Below, in pieces: positions 1-6,280 of a stretch of 7,305 bases of DNA. Location of the stretch: positions 1-7,305 of the forward strand of contig USOC01000053.1 in the NCBI GenBank assembly GCA_900556245.1, written 5' to 3'. This stretch comes from an uncultured Prevotellaceae bacterium (lineage in GTDB: Bacteria > Bacteroidota > Bacteroidia > Bacteroidales > Muribaculaceae). The notes beneath the pieces are model-generated. The model saw only the letters and a program-made list of their open reading frames with translations. It was not told where the DNA came from and ran no database searches. The first letter of the stretch is position 1, and every line of letters begins with the position of its first letter. Both the position numbers and the translations under genes were made by a program.

Positions 1-170
1 CTGACAAATACGGTGCTGAAGTGGCAGAAAACACTTCAATCCTTTACGGTGGTAGCTGCAAGCCGTCAAACGCCAAAGAAATCTTCTCCAAGCCGAATGT
101 TGACGGAGGTCTGATTGGTGGTGCTGCTCTCGAAGCAGAATCATTCATGGGCATTGTCGATGCGTTTTAA
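1..170 (+). CDS. tpiA: Triosephosphate isomerase, C-terminal end (partial)
   Basis: This is the last 55 codons of triosephosphate isomerase; complete codons start at position 3 and the TAA stop is at 168-170. The enzyme interconverts dihydroxyacetone phosphate and glyceraldehyde 3-phosphate in cytoplasmic glycolysis and gluconeogenesis. The visible part carries two hallmark phosphate-binding stretches of the TIM barrel: [14 protein letters not shown] (family pattern YGGSVxPxN) and [11 protein letters not shown] (family pattern VDGxLVGGASL), followed by the usual short ending, here SFMGIVDAF. The family is about 250 residues long, so roughly the first 195 residues, including the catalytic Lys, His and Glu, lie outside the window. 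The ending looks normal and intact. An inverted repeat with a T-rich flank begins 26 nt after the stop and may terminate the transcript. The identification is firm from the conserved motifs. Confidence 0.97.
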   Translation, partial: DKYGAEVAENTSILYGGSCKPSNAKEIFSKPNVDGGLIGGAALEAESFMGIVDAF

Positions 171-179
171 CTGTCACGC

Positions 180-211
180 TTGACATTCAAAACACAAATA
201 GACTACATTTG
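180..211 (+). promoter_or_regulatory. Putative Bacteroides-type promoter for the SPOR-folE pair
   Basis: TACATTTG at 204-211 matches the Bacteroides -7 consensus TAnnTTTG exactly. A TTG at 180-182 lies 21 nt upstream, where the -33 TTTG element is expected. Transcription would then start near 217-219. A second exact TAnnTTTG (TACATTTG, 226-233) lies 22 nt downstream but lacks a well-spaced -33 element, so it is a weaker alternative. Both -7 boxes fall inside the TACA-N2-TGTA boxes described separately. The assignment rests on consensus matching only. Confidence 0.45.
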
Positions 212-247
212 TAAGTAATTTTCACTACATTTGTAGTCTATTTCTTT
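196..247 (+). terminator. Inverted repeat with T-rich flank after tpiA
   Basis: A 12-bp perfect inverted repeat (AAATAGACTACA at 196-207, TGTAGTCTATTT at 232-243) encloses a 24-nt loop and runs into a T-rich stretch (tttcttttta). It could act as the tpiA terminator. However, the large loop, the AT-rich stem and the operator-like boxes inside it make a protein-binding role equally plausible. The RNA and DNA interpretations do not exclude each other. Confidence 0.4.
202..237. promoter_or_regulatory. Tandem TACA-N2-TGTA boxes, operator-like
   Basis: A 12-nt direct repeat, ACTACATTTGTA, occurs at 202-213 and 224-235, 22 nt apart, which is close to two turns of DNA. Each copy is itself dyad-symmetric. 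The second, ACTACATTTGTAGT (224-237), is a perfect 14-nt palindrome with a TT centre; the first (202-215) departs only at its last two bases. TACA-N2-TGTA is the core recognised by BlaI/MecI-family winged-helix repressors. Both boxes overlap candidate -7 elements, so a bound dimer would be expected to block transcription of the SPOR-folE pair. No repressor gene is in the window, so the regulator's identity is inferred. Confidence 0.45.
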
Positions 248-259
248 TTACTTAAATTT

Positions 260-775
260 ATGAAGAAAATACTTGCATTCATACCTGCAGTCACCGTCAT
301 GGCAACGCTCTCGCTAATGGCACAAAACAGTCAGGAAACGCCTCCCCTGAGAAATATAGCCGATTCCATCCGTATAAATTCGGCCGGAAGAATACAAATT
401 TTGATATCCCCGGAAATTGAAGCTATCTCACGACGCGACTCCACACATACCGACAGAAGCACTCTCAAAAAAAATGACGAACTCGGCATGCCCAAGAAAA
501 TTGTCATGAGAGCAGGATACAGAATCCAAGTATATACGGGCAACAAACGACTGACAGCCAAAACAAGGGCGAACAAAATCGCTGAAGAACTGAATATGGA
601 CGAAGAAGTCTTCGGAATATACCTGACCTACAAAGCCCCATATTGGCGTTTAAGGGTTGGAGACTTTGCGACCGAACAACAAGCGAAACAAGCGCTGACC
701 GACCTCAAAAACAAATTCCCGACAATGAGCGGCGAAATGAGAATCGTCAGAGACCGGATTAAACATTTGGAATAA
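260..775 (+). CDS. Secreted SPOR-domain protein
   Basis: A 171-residue exported protein. Residues 1-21 form a signal peptide: KK, a hydrophobic core, and a likely signal peptidase I cut at LMA/Q. No lipobox cysteine is present, so it is probably periplasmic. A polar, low-conservation stretch (22-84) leads to a SPOR domain at about residues 85-164. This starts with GYRIQVYTGN, has a helix rich in Ala and Lys (KTRANKIAEEL), and continues with APYWRLRVGDFATEQQAKQAL, the typical WRVRVGxFxxxxxA pattern. SPOR domains bind septal peptidoglycan stripped of stem peptides, so a cell-envelope or division role is likely; this is family knowledge, not shown here. The start follows an A/T-rich leader and is the only Met giving a signal peptide. 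folE begins 4 nt after the stop, suggesting co-transcription, although the two functions are unrelated. Confidence 0.88.
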   Translation: MKKILAFIPAVTVMATLSLMAQNSQETPPLRNIADSIRINSAGRIQILISPEIEAISRRDSTHTDRSTLKKNDELGMPKKIVMRAGYRIQVYTGNKRLTAKTRANKIAEELNMDEEVFGIYLTYKAPYWRLRVGDFATEQQAKQALTDLKNKFPTMSGEMRIVRDRIKHLE

Positions 776-779
776 TTGG

Positions 780-1382
780 ATGATGAACGATAAAAAAACG
801 AACATCGACGGACTCTCATCTGAGACCGTCAGCAAAATCGCAGAACACTATAAGGCAATACTCTCCCTCATCGGTGAAAATCCGGAACGTGACGGACTGA
901 TTAAGACACCGATGAGAGCAGCCAAAGCATTGGCTTATCTCACTTCCGGCTACCGTAAAGACGCCGCAAAGATTGCCAAATCCGCCGTTTTTGAATACGC
1001 CGGTTCAAAAATGGTTATCGTCAAAGGGATAGAATTCTACTCACTTTGCGAACACCACATTTTGCCTTTCTTCGGGAAAATTTCAATCGGATACATTCCC
1101 GACGGAGAAATGATCGGGCTAAGCAAACTTGCCCGCATCGTCGAAGTATACGCCCGCCGACTGCAAGTTCAGGAACGACTGACCAAGGACATTTGTGACC
1201 TGCTGTCACAACAACTATCCACCAAAGGTGTCATTGTCTGTTGCGATGCTTCGCATATGTGCATGCGCATGAGAGGTGTCGAAAAAGAAAATTCTGAAAC
1301 TGAAACTATCGAATATTCCGGTCTCTTTGAAGACTTCAGCTACCGCCAGGAATTCTTCAGCCTGCTTTCCCACTCCAGATGA
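780..1382 (+). CDS. folE: GTP cyclohydrolase I
   Basis: A 200-residue GTP cyclohydrolase I of the ordinary zinc-dependent type (FolE, type IA). It converts GTP to 7,8-dihydroneopterin triphosphate, the first step of tetrahydrofolate (and possibly queuosine-type) synthesis in the cytoplasm. All three zinc ligands are visible: Cys90 and His93 in SLCEHHILPFFG, and Cys161 in ASHMCMRMRGV; His92 matches the catalytic His of the E. coli enzyme. The substrate-site segments GLSKLARIVEVYARRLQVQERLT (residues 113-135, split as GLSKLARIVEVYA and RRLQVQERLT) are complete, and the early ENPERDGLIKTPMR motif is at 33-46. The length is typical. Two adjacent Met codons (780 and 783) can serve as start; the first is used here. 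It follows the SPOR gene by 4 nt. No clear terminator follows. Nothing suggests damage. Confidence 0.97.
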   Translation: MMNDKKTNIDGLSSETVSKIAEHYKAILSLIGENPERDGLIKTPMRAAKALAYLTSGYRKDAAKIAKSAVFEYAGSKMVIVKGIEFYSLCEHHILPFFGKISIGYIPDGEMIGLSKLARIVEVYARRLQVQERLTKDICDLLSQQLSTKGVIVCCDASHMCMRMRGVEKENSETETIEYSGLFEDFSYRQEFFSLLSHSR

Positions 1383-1435
1383 CAATATTCGGAAAAATTC
1401 AGGACTGAAGCGTCATAAATGACAAAATAATTCAT

Positions 1436-1443
1436 TATGTTTG
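1436..1443 (+). promoter_or_regulatory. Putative -7 promoter element for the DUF3127 gene
   Basis: TATGTTTG matches the Bacteroides -7 consensus TAnnTTTG exactly. It lies in the 128-nt gap between folE and the next gene and would give a leader of about 60 nt. No convincing TTTG -33 element stands 19-21 nt upstream, so the call is tentative. The leader just before the start codon is A-rich (caaacaacaaaacaagaat), as is usual in this phylum. Confidence 0.4.
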
Positions 1444-1510
1444 TAAAAGAAACCACGCCACATAAAAGCGTTCATACGACAAACTGAATATCAAACAACA
1501 AAACAAGAAT

Positions 1511-1876
1511 ATGGAAATAATCGGAAAAATCATCCACAAGTTACAATTACAAAGCGGAACATCTCAAGCCGGAAACCAATGGAAAAAGCAAGAATATGTG
1601 CTCGAAACCGAAGAAACCTATCCTCGCAAAGTATGCTTCGACTTTTTCGGAGATAAAGTGGACCAATTCCCGCTAAACGCAGGCGATCGCGTACGCCTCA
1701 ACTTCGACATCGAAAGCCGCGAATACAACGGTCGTTGGTACACAAACATCCACGGCTGGAAAGCAGAAAAAGTAGATGCTCAGCAACCCATGCAGCAAAT
1801 GCCACCTGCAGCTCCGACAATGCCGGCTACGCCCGACTTCACCCAAAGCTCCGACAACGACGACCTTCCTTTCTAA
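1511..1876 (+). CDS. DUF3127 OB-fold-like protein with SSB-like C-terminal tail
   Basis: A 121-residue cytoplasmic protein of the DUF3127 family, common in Bacteroidetes. Residues 1-88 form the domain: MEIIGKIIHKL, then AGNQWKKQEYVLETEETYPRK at 20-40 (the strongly conserved core, ending in YPRK), FDFFGDKVDQF, and EYNGRWYTNIHGWKAEKV at 71-88. The beta-rich pattern resembles an OB fold. A Gln/Pro/Met/Ala-rich linker (90-108) follows, then an acidic tip, SDNDDLPF. That layout of OB domain, flexible linker and DDxPF end is the one seen in bacterial single-stranded DNA-binding protein, whose last residues dock partner repair and replication enzymes. A nucleic-acid-binding role is therefore likely but unproven; the biochemical function is not established. 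The ATG follows an A-rich leader, and a plausible -7 element lies 67 nt upstream. The gene appears monocistronic. Confidence 0.85.
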   Translation: MEIIGKIIHKLQLQSGTSQAGNQWKKQEYVLETEETYPRKVCFDFFGDKVDQFPLNAGDRVRLNFDIESREYNGRWYTNIHGWKAEKVDAQQPMQQMPPAAPTMPATPDFTQSSDNDDLPF

Positions 1877-2008
1877 GAGGTCTTCTTGGAAACAATGACC
1901 TACAGCGATGCGCGACTTCATTCCGCACCGCTGTTTCTTTTCCAATCACTGTCGACAATCAAAATCTGACTTGCAAAAAATTAATAATCGATTGTTTTGA
2001 CAAACTCA

Positions 2009-2040
2009 CTTGCCTACTTCAAAAAGGTTGCTAACCTTTG
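2009..2040 (+). promoter_or_regulatory. Putative tRNA-Gln promoter
   Basis: cTTG at 2009-2012 (-33 element) and AACCTTTG at 2033-2040 (-7 element, one mismatch to TAnnTTTG) are separated by 20 nt, the spacing expected for the Bacteroides housekeeping sigma factor. Transcription would start near 2046-2048, about 10 nt before the mature tRNA. The rest of the 1877-2057 gap shows no gene and no convincing terminator for the gene upstream. Confidence 0.5.
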
Positions 2041-2057
2041 CATCGTGAAACGGATTT

Positions 2058-2128
2058 TGTCCTGTGGTGGAATGGTTGCACTTCGGATTCTGGTTCCGCC
2101 TGTGAGGGTTCGAGTCCTTCCTGGACAA
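2058..2128 (+). tRNA. tRNA-Gln (anticodon CTG)
   Basis: A 71-nt tRNA cloverleaf. The acceptor stem is TGTCCTG/CTGGACA with a T1-A72-type end pair, as in other glutamine tRNAs, and discriminator A at 2128. The D stem is GTG/CAC with a 9-nt loop containing GG. The anticodon stem CGGA/TCCG holds the loop TTCTGGT, giving anticodon CTG at 2090-2092, which reads CAG. A 4-nt variable loop follows, then the T stem GAGGG/CCTTC around the canonical loop TTCGAGT. Two mismatches are visible: T-T at the sixth acceptor pair and T-C at the outermost anticodon-stem pair. CCA is not fully encoded; ACA follows the acceptor stem, so CCA would be added after transcription. A promoter lies just upstream and a strong terminator 7 nt downstream, so the gene is a single-tRNA unit. 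Confidence 0.9.
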
Positions 2129-2135
2129 CAGTTTC

Positions 2136-2172
2136 AAAAATAAGGTGTGTCAAATGACACACCTTATTTTTT
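2136..2172 (+). terminator. Strong intrinsic terminator after tRNA-Gln
   Basis: A perfect 16-bp hairpin: AAAAATAAGGTGTGTC (2136-2151), loop AAAT, GACACACCTTATTTTT (2156-2171), ending in a six-T run. The A/T flanks make it bidirectional, so it could also stop readthrough from the minus-strand adhesin locus. It begins 7 nt after the tRNA ends. Confidence 0.92.
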
Positions 2173-2292
2173 GTTCAAGACAATCCTGATATGTGGCAAA
2201 ACACCGTTGAATAAACCGAACAGCAATATTCATTGATACACTTTACCTCTCTTGAAAATCTGACAACGCTATTTTTATATTACCATACAGAA

Positions 2293-2334
2293 ACGAGGCA
2301 ATCCCACGTAATGTTTTCGTGTGAATTGCCTCGT
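2293..2334 (-). terminator. Probable terminator of the minus-strand surface locus
   Basis: ACGAGGCAAT (2293-2302) pairs perfectly with ATTGCCTCGT (2325-2334). An inner CACG/CGTG stem separated by small bulges extends it to a nearly continuous hairpin with a 9-nt loop. It lies 23 nt beyond the stop codon of the minus-strand gene. Its T tract on that strand is weak (TTTCTGT), so termination may be inefficient and backed up by the hairpin at 2136-2172. The stretch 2173-2292 between the two hairpins holds nothing else recognisable. Confidence 0.65.
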
Positions 2335-2357
2335 CAGACATTTGATCATCCCTGCTA

Positions 2358-3620
2358 TTATCTCCGCTTCACCAGATAAAAGCGCCCGGCATGCGTACTG
2401 ATTATTCCAAGATTGACTTGAGTCACTTCCCTATCGAGAGAATAACGTCGACCCGTTTGTTTGTCGAACAACTCCCAGTTCTTCCATCGGCTGTCGGACG
2501 TATGAGTCAGTTTCAAAATAACCTCTGATTCTGATTTCATACTGAAGCCCAACGGAATCCTTACACGCCGACTCATTTGCTGAATATCCAAAGCCTTCCC
2601 GTCTGCCTCTGTAAACACAGCAATCACCGGAGGAATCTCGTTATCCAACAAGATTCGCGAATCCTCTCTTTCACGATAGCCATCGGAAGCTCCGGATTGC
2701 ATATTCACGAGACACTTACCGCTTTCTCCGTTACTGAAGGCTGAAATACCCAACATCGTTCCTTTATCCGGTATGGCTGTACGACTCAATTCCAGACCGG
2801 TCATCCTGCGAGAATAAAGGCGTATGTCCGGCTGCTGCACCAGCATATTTTCCGTAAACTTCACATCCAATTCAGTTTTAGCCTGCGTAGTACTCACAAA
2901 AAACGCCTGCATCGGAGCCAGATACGCCAATCCGTTGTCTGTTCCAAGCAACTCTCCGTCCGATAGAATCAGAGTATTGTTCGTGTTGCCGTCATACACC
3001 TTCACCGAAGTGACAGTCGCACTGTTTTCCTGCATGAATTTCTTGATGTCGATATGCGCCATAAATGGATTCCCAACAATAAACGTAGTACCTGACATCT
3101 GATTTTTCACCTTTACCATATAGGGAAATGCAACTTCTCCATTATTGTTTTCATAGATAAAACGTCCCACTTTCGAACGCAAGATATTTTCCGCCGGATA
3201 ACCCGCCCCACTTCCGTCTCCATAGACATAATGATATTGACTGTGAGTTTTCGGAAAGCGGAACGTATAGGTCTGGGAACTATACCCGGCTTGCATCGAA
3301 AAACCCATTCCCGCCTCATAGCGTTGAGCCAAATCGTTGAAGGGTGGTGTCCAAAGGGTTGCATCGGGGGTCACCGCCACTTCTCCTTGAATCGTAAGAC
3401 CCTTCGCCTCACTACTCCACAAACGCTGGAACACCGTCGGTGTCAAGCGACTTTCCACCGCAGTTCCTTTGTTGAGTTCTTCAAAATAATTCCAAGTATC
3501 ATGATTGCCATGATTCCCGTTTTTGTTGGCTGGGATAAACATGTCTCCCGTCACCATTCCTCCCCGCCGAGAAGAACCGGATAGTTTCTGCAGTTTGAAG
3601 GAATCACGGCATCCGTACAA
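2358..3620 (-). pseudogene. C-terminal fragment of the adhesin-like gene
   Basis: An open frame of 420 codons from a Met at 3620 to a TAA-type stop at 2358-2360. The first 19 or so residues (MYGCRDSFKLQKLSGSSRR) are out-of-frame translation of the preceding fragment. Real homology seems to begin at GGMVTGDMFIPAN (residues 20-32), a motif I recognise from C-terminal regions of large Bacteroides surface proteins. Then follow FQRLWSSEAKG, LWTPPFNDLAQRYEAGMGFS (89-108), FRFPKTHSQYHY, FIVGNPFMAHIDIKKFM (180-196), YLAPMQAFFV and the closing segment WKNWELFDKQTGRRYSL...GRFYLVKRR. The end resembles a beta-sandwich C-terminal domain rather than a classic type IX secretion signal. There is no signal peptide, so it would be neither exported nor functional alone. 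Its molecular function is unknown; an adhesin or pilus-associated role is inferred from context. Confidence 0.7.
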
Positions 3621-4438
3621 TACCAGGGTACTCCGTCCGACCAGTTTGCCCAGTTATTCCAATCCGTGGTCCGAGCATCCGCCTTCCACATCGTCTGTAT
3701 TGGATGGACCATAACCTCTACAATACCATTATATTGCGTCTGGTCGTTCTCATCATTGATTCGGATATAATAATCTCCGGGTTGGATATCTTGCGTTGTG
3801 ACCACAAATTGCCCATTTTCCAGGATGCATGACTTTTTCAATTCACTGCCGGAGTTCTTGTCATAAAAATGCAATGTATAATTTTTCCCTTCCTGACCGC
3901 CTGTCACGTTAACCAAAATACTGGGATAGCCTCTTAAACAGACATGTGGATCCGTAGTCGCTTCTGTTATATCAGGCAGCATAACCTGTTCCGCATCTTC
4001 AGAACAATCGGGGATACCATCACTGTCAGAATCGCGGCGGACGTATGCGCCGCTAAGCTCCATCGTCTCCAATGCTCCCAGCAAGGCTTTCACAAACGTG
4101 ATTCTGACTTCATCGAAAGGCACTCCTTTTACAGTCGTTTCAAGAAAGTAGCGACCCGAATAGCCAATCACATTCAAATCCAACAATTCACCTTCTCCCT
4201 TATTCGTTGATGCAACTGGCTTGTCGCTACCATTGTAGTATACTTGCACGATATTTCCTTCCAACAATCCTGCATTAAGGACACCCTTTGGGTCGCGCAG
4301 AATGAATCCGATATTCGTGGTCGCATTCGGATCGTTGATTTCATCGAACTTAACCGACACGGTTGTCCCGTTGGCAAGATTGGCAAGCCCGGTTACAAGA
4401 GCATAGGTATTCATATCCGAATCAATCAAATTACCCAT
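3551..4438 (-). pseudogene. Middle fragment of the adhesin-like gene
   Basis: An open frame of 295 codons from the Met at 4438 to a TGA at 3551-3553. The frame is actually open back to the TAG at 4486, adding TGEVGGAAIGLSFDD before that Met. Residues 1-133 are the fourth copy of the module that occurs three times in the upstream piece; it closes with PFDEVRITF...SGAYV. Next comes DSDSDGIPDCSEDAE (136-150), a thrombospondin type-3-like Asp repeat that typically binds calcium. A beta-rich segment follows (about 155-245), then WNNWANWSDGVPWYCTDAVIP (260-280), a motif typical of large Bacteroides surface proteins. Translation ends soon after NYPVL, where the following sequence changes frame. No export signal and no convincing leader precede Met4438, so independent expression is doubtful. 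Confidence 0.7.
3989..4033 (-). other. Thrombospondin type-3-like Asp repeat
   Basis: The segment encodes DSDSDGIPDCSEDAE. The DxDxDGxxDxxE spacing is that of calcium-binding type-3 thrombospondin repeats, which often join modules in secreted bacterial proteins. Here it sits between the fourth module and the next beta domain, as a rigid calcium-stabilised linker would. A single repeat only is present. Confidence 0.65.
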
Positions 4439-6280
4439 ATCATCAAACGATAATCCGATAGCGGCTCCTCCTACTTCTCCTGTCTAGGAATAATTGATTG
4501 AAGCTCCCAGCGAAGTAGGTGTCAGCATATCGATACATCCCTCTGTAATTGCATCAACCACAAAACCGCCATAGAATCCATATTCACTTACATTCAAGTA
4601 CAAAACACCGACTGACCACAACTCTATGCGATCAAACTCAAGATTGGTTGTGAAGCCGACCCGAATCTTGTTGCCCTTGCTGCCTATGAGCCCGACATCC
4701 GCCACATCACTGTTATCTACGACCTGCGTCTTTACGCACGAGCCGTTTCGATATAATTTTATCATAAAAAACTTCAGCACATCCGCTCCGAGCAGCTCTC
4801 CCGACAACTGCATGACAAAACCGGTTTTAATCCGGGTTTTTCCTCCGGGATTTACCGGGGTATTGGGATCGGTTTCAACAGCAATGATTCCGGTGCTGCT
4901 TGCCAAGCTAAGCACGCTTAAATACGATGCATACTTGGTCCAGTCTTCCGCCACTACATTTTGAGCATTGGCAAATGAAGTAATATTAATCAAACCGCCG
5001 GTAGTACCAATCGGCGTACACGCTGTCGCGCCATAGGTTTTCTTGTCGATTTTCTGATTACATCCGGATTCCTGTGGTTTGGTATCACGCGTAATCACCA
5101 TCTGCGATGTTACGCTAACGCCTTCGGCATTGGTAAACGTTCCACTAACTACATATTTGCCGTCTACCGTCATTCCCGAAATTTTATTGCCCTCGATTTT
5201 AGGCGCAACTCCGGCTGGAAAATCCAGTATCACCCACGACACATTGCCTCCTTCAGGCTGCGACAAATAATAGGCATTGCCTGTAATCGTAACATCATTC
5301 AGCACAAAGTAGCTTGACGGATCTACCACAACAGGATCCTTCACATATGCATAATTTATTGTAGTCACACCCAAATCAACATCCAATCCGGAAGACCGAA
5401 CTCGCAACTGCCGACAAGGTTTGGTGGTAATGATACTGATAGCCGTTTTTCCTCCGTCAATGGCCGATAAGCCAAGCACACTCGCCATCGACATTTTTTC
5501 CACCAGCTTGTCATTCTCGTCATAAGTCTCAAGGGTTGTCTTTGACCCGATACCCAGCTCAAGCAAACTGCCTCCGGTAATAACAAAGCCTACTTCCGAA
5601 CCTACAGGAATTTCTTTGCCAGTGTCGATGGTGATATGACCGGCTTTGATGACAGCCATCGATGCCCCGTCTGTCAACGAACTACCATCTATCACCTGTT
5701 CTGCTTCATGTGAACCGAAACTGGTCCAACCCGTATCAAGAATACCATTGTAATGAACTTTCGTGTCCGGAAAATCACGACTGCCTTTCAGACAATATTT
5801 TGTTTCATTCTCTCCGACAAAAGCATAGTAGAATCGAAGACTGTTCAATATGTTCGCATCGATTCCCCCGATTCCCATTTTGATTTCGTCAAAAGGCTTC
5901 TCAAAGTAGGCTGATACAGTCAATCCCTGATTTGCATCGTTACTGGCGATGTTTATCAGGTTGAGCCCCAAAGCGCCGCCATCCGAACTGCCTTTGTGCG
6001 TCTCCTGCAACTGCCCGTTGAGGTATGTGGAAAGCCAGAACGTCTTCAGCAAGTCCAAAGTCAGCAAATTAGTATCGGTAATCTTATACACGACACCGGC
6101 AACCTGACCTCCGGAATATGCGCGGTTCAGGTCTCGTACTGCAACAAGTTGGTTTCCCAACAATTCTACTTTGACACCCTTTCCGAAACTTGCCATATTA
6201 GTCAGGTCGGTGTCTAGCATATTTTCAAACTTTGCGCCGGATGCGCCCAACGCCTTTACGAGACCGTCCGAGAAATCGTC
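4040..6280 (-). repeat. Four diverged protein modules of about 120-155 residues
   Basis: Four copies of one beta-rich module are encoded, at about 6280-5816, 5690-5342, 4980-4559 and 4440-4040. Each begins with an Asp-rich turn then an Ala/Ser pair (DTDLTNMAS, SLTDGASMA, AEDWTKYAS, DSDMNTYAL). In three copies a central strand ends in an aromatic-x-x-Gly or Tyr-x-Asn-Gly turn (STYLNG, KLYRNG, VYYNG). All close with a 26-27-residue segment: PFDEIKMGIG...FYYAFV, PCRQLRVRSS...INYAYV, EFDRIELWSV...FYGGFV and PFDEVRITFV...LSGAYV. Divergence at the DNA level is high, so the duplications are old. The second copy is the most divergent. Boundaries are approximate. Confidence 0.7.

Noticed and set aside
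1735..2034. Open frame of 99 codons on the plus strand overlapping the DUF3127 gene.
   Set aside because: It begins inside the DUF3127 gene in another frame and runs through AT-rich intergenic DNA to the tRNA promoter; composition is not protein-like.
2136..2334. The two hairpins as ends of a small mobile element or a CRISPR remnant.
   Set aside because: The hairpins differ in sequence, no repeats with regular spacers are present, and each is placed as expected for a transcription terminator.
2358..2500. Type IX secretion C-terminal signal at the end of the last adhesin fragment.
   Set aside because: The end GRFYLVKRR lacks the usual features of that signal, and the N-terminal lipoprotein signal already accounts for surface export.
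3231..3584. Plus-strand open frames opposite the adhesin gene (for example 3231-3584, 3523-3714 and 6232-6573).
   Set aside because: They are antisense to frames with clear domain homology and show no recognisable motifs or starts.
3551..3620. Programmed -1 ribosomal frameshift joining the middle and last adhesin fragments.
   Set aside because: The frame offset would fit a -1 shift, but no X-XXY-YYZ slippery heptamer is visible before the TGA, and an expected protein segment seems missing, which a frameshift cannot explain.
2058..4486. Possible suppression of the TAG at 4484-4486 by the nearby tRNA-Gln.
   Set aside because: The anticodon is CTG, which reads CAG; a true amber suppressor would need CTA. 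Their proximity is most likely chance.
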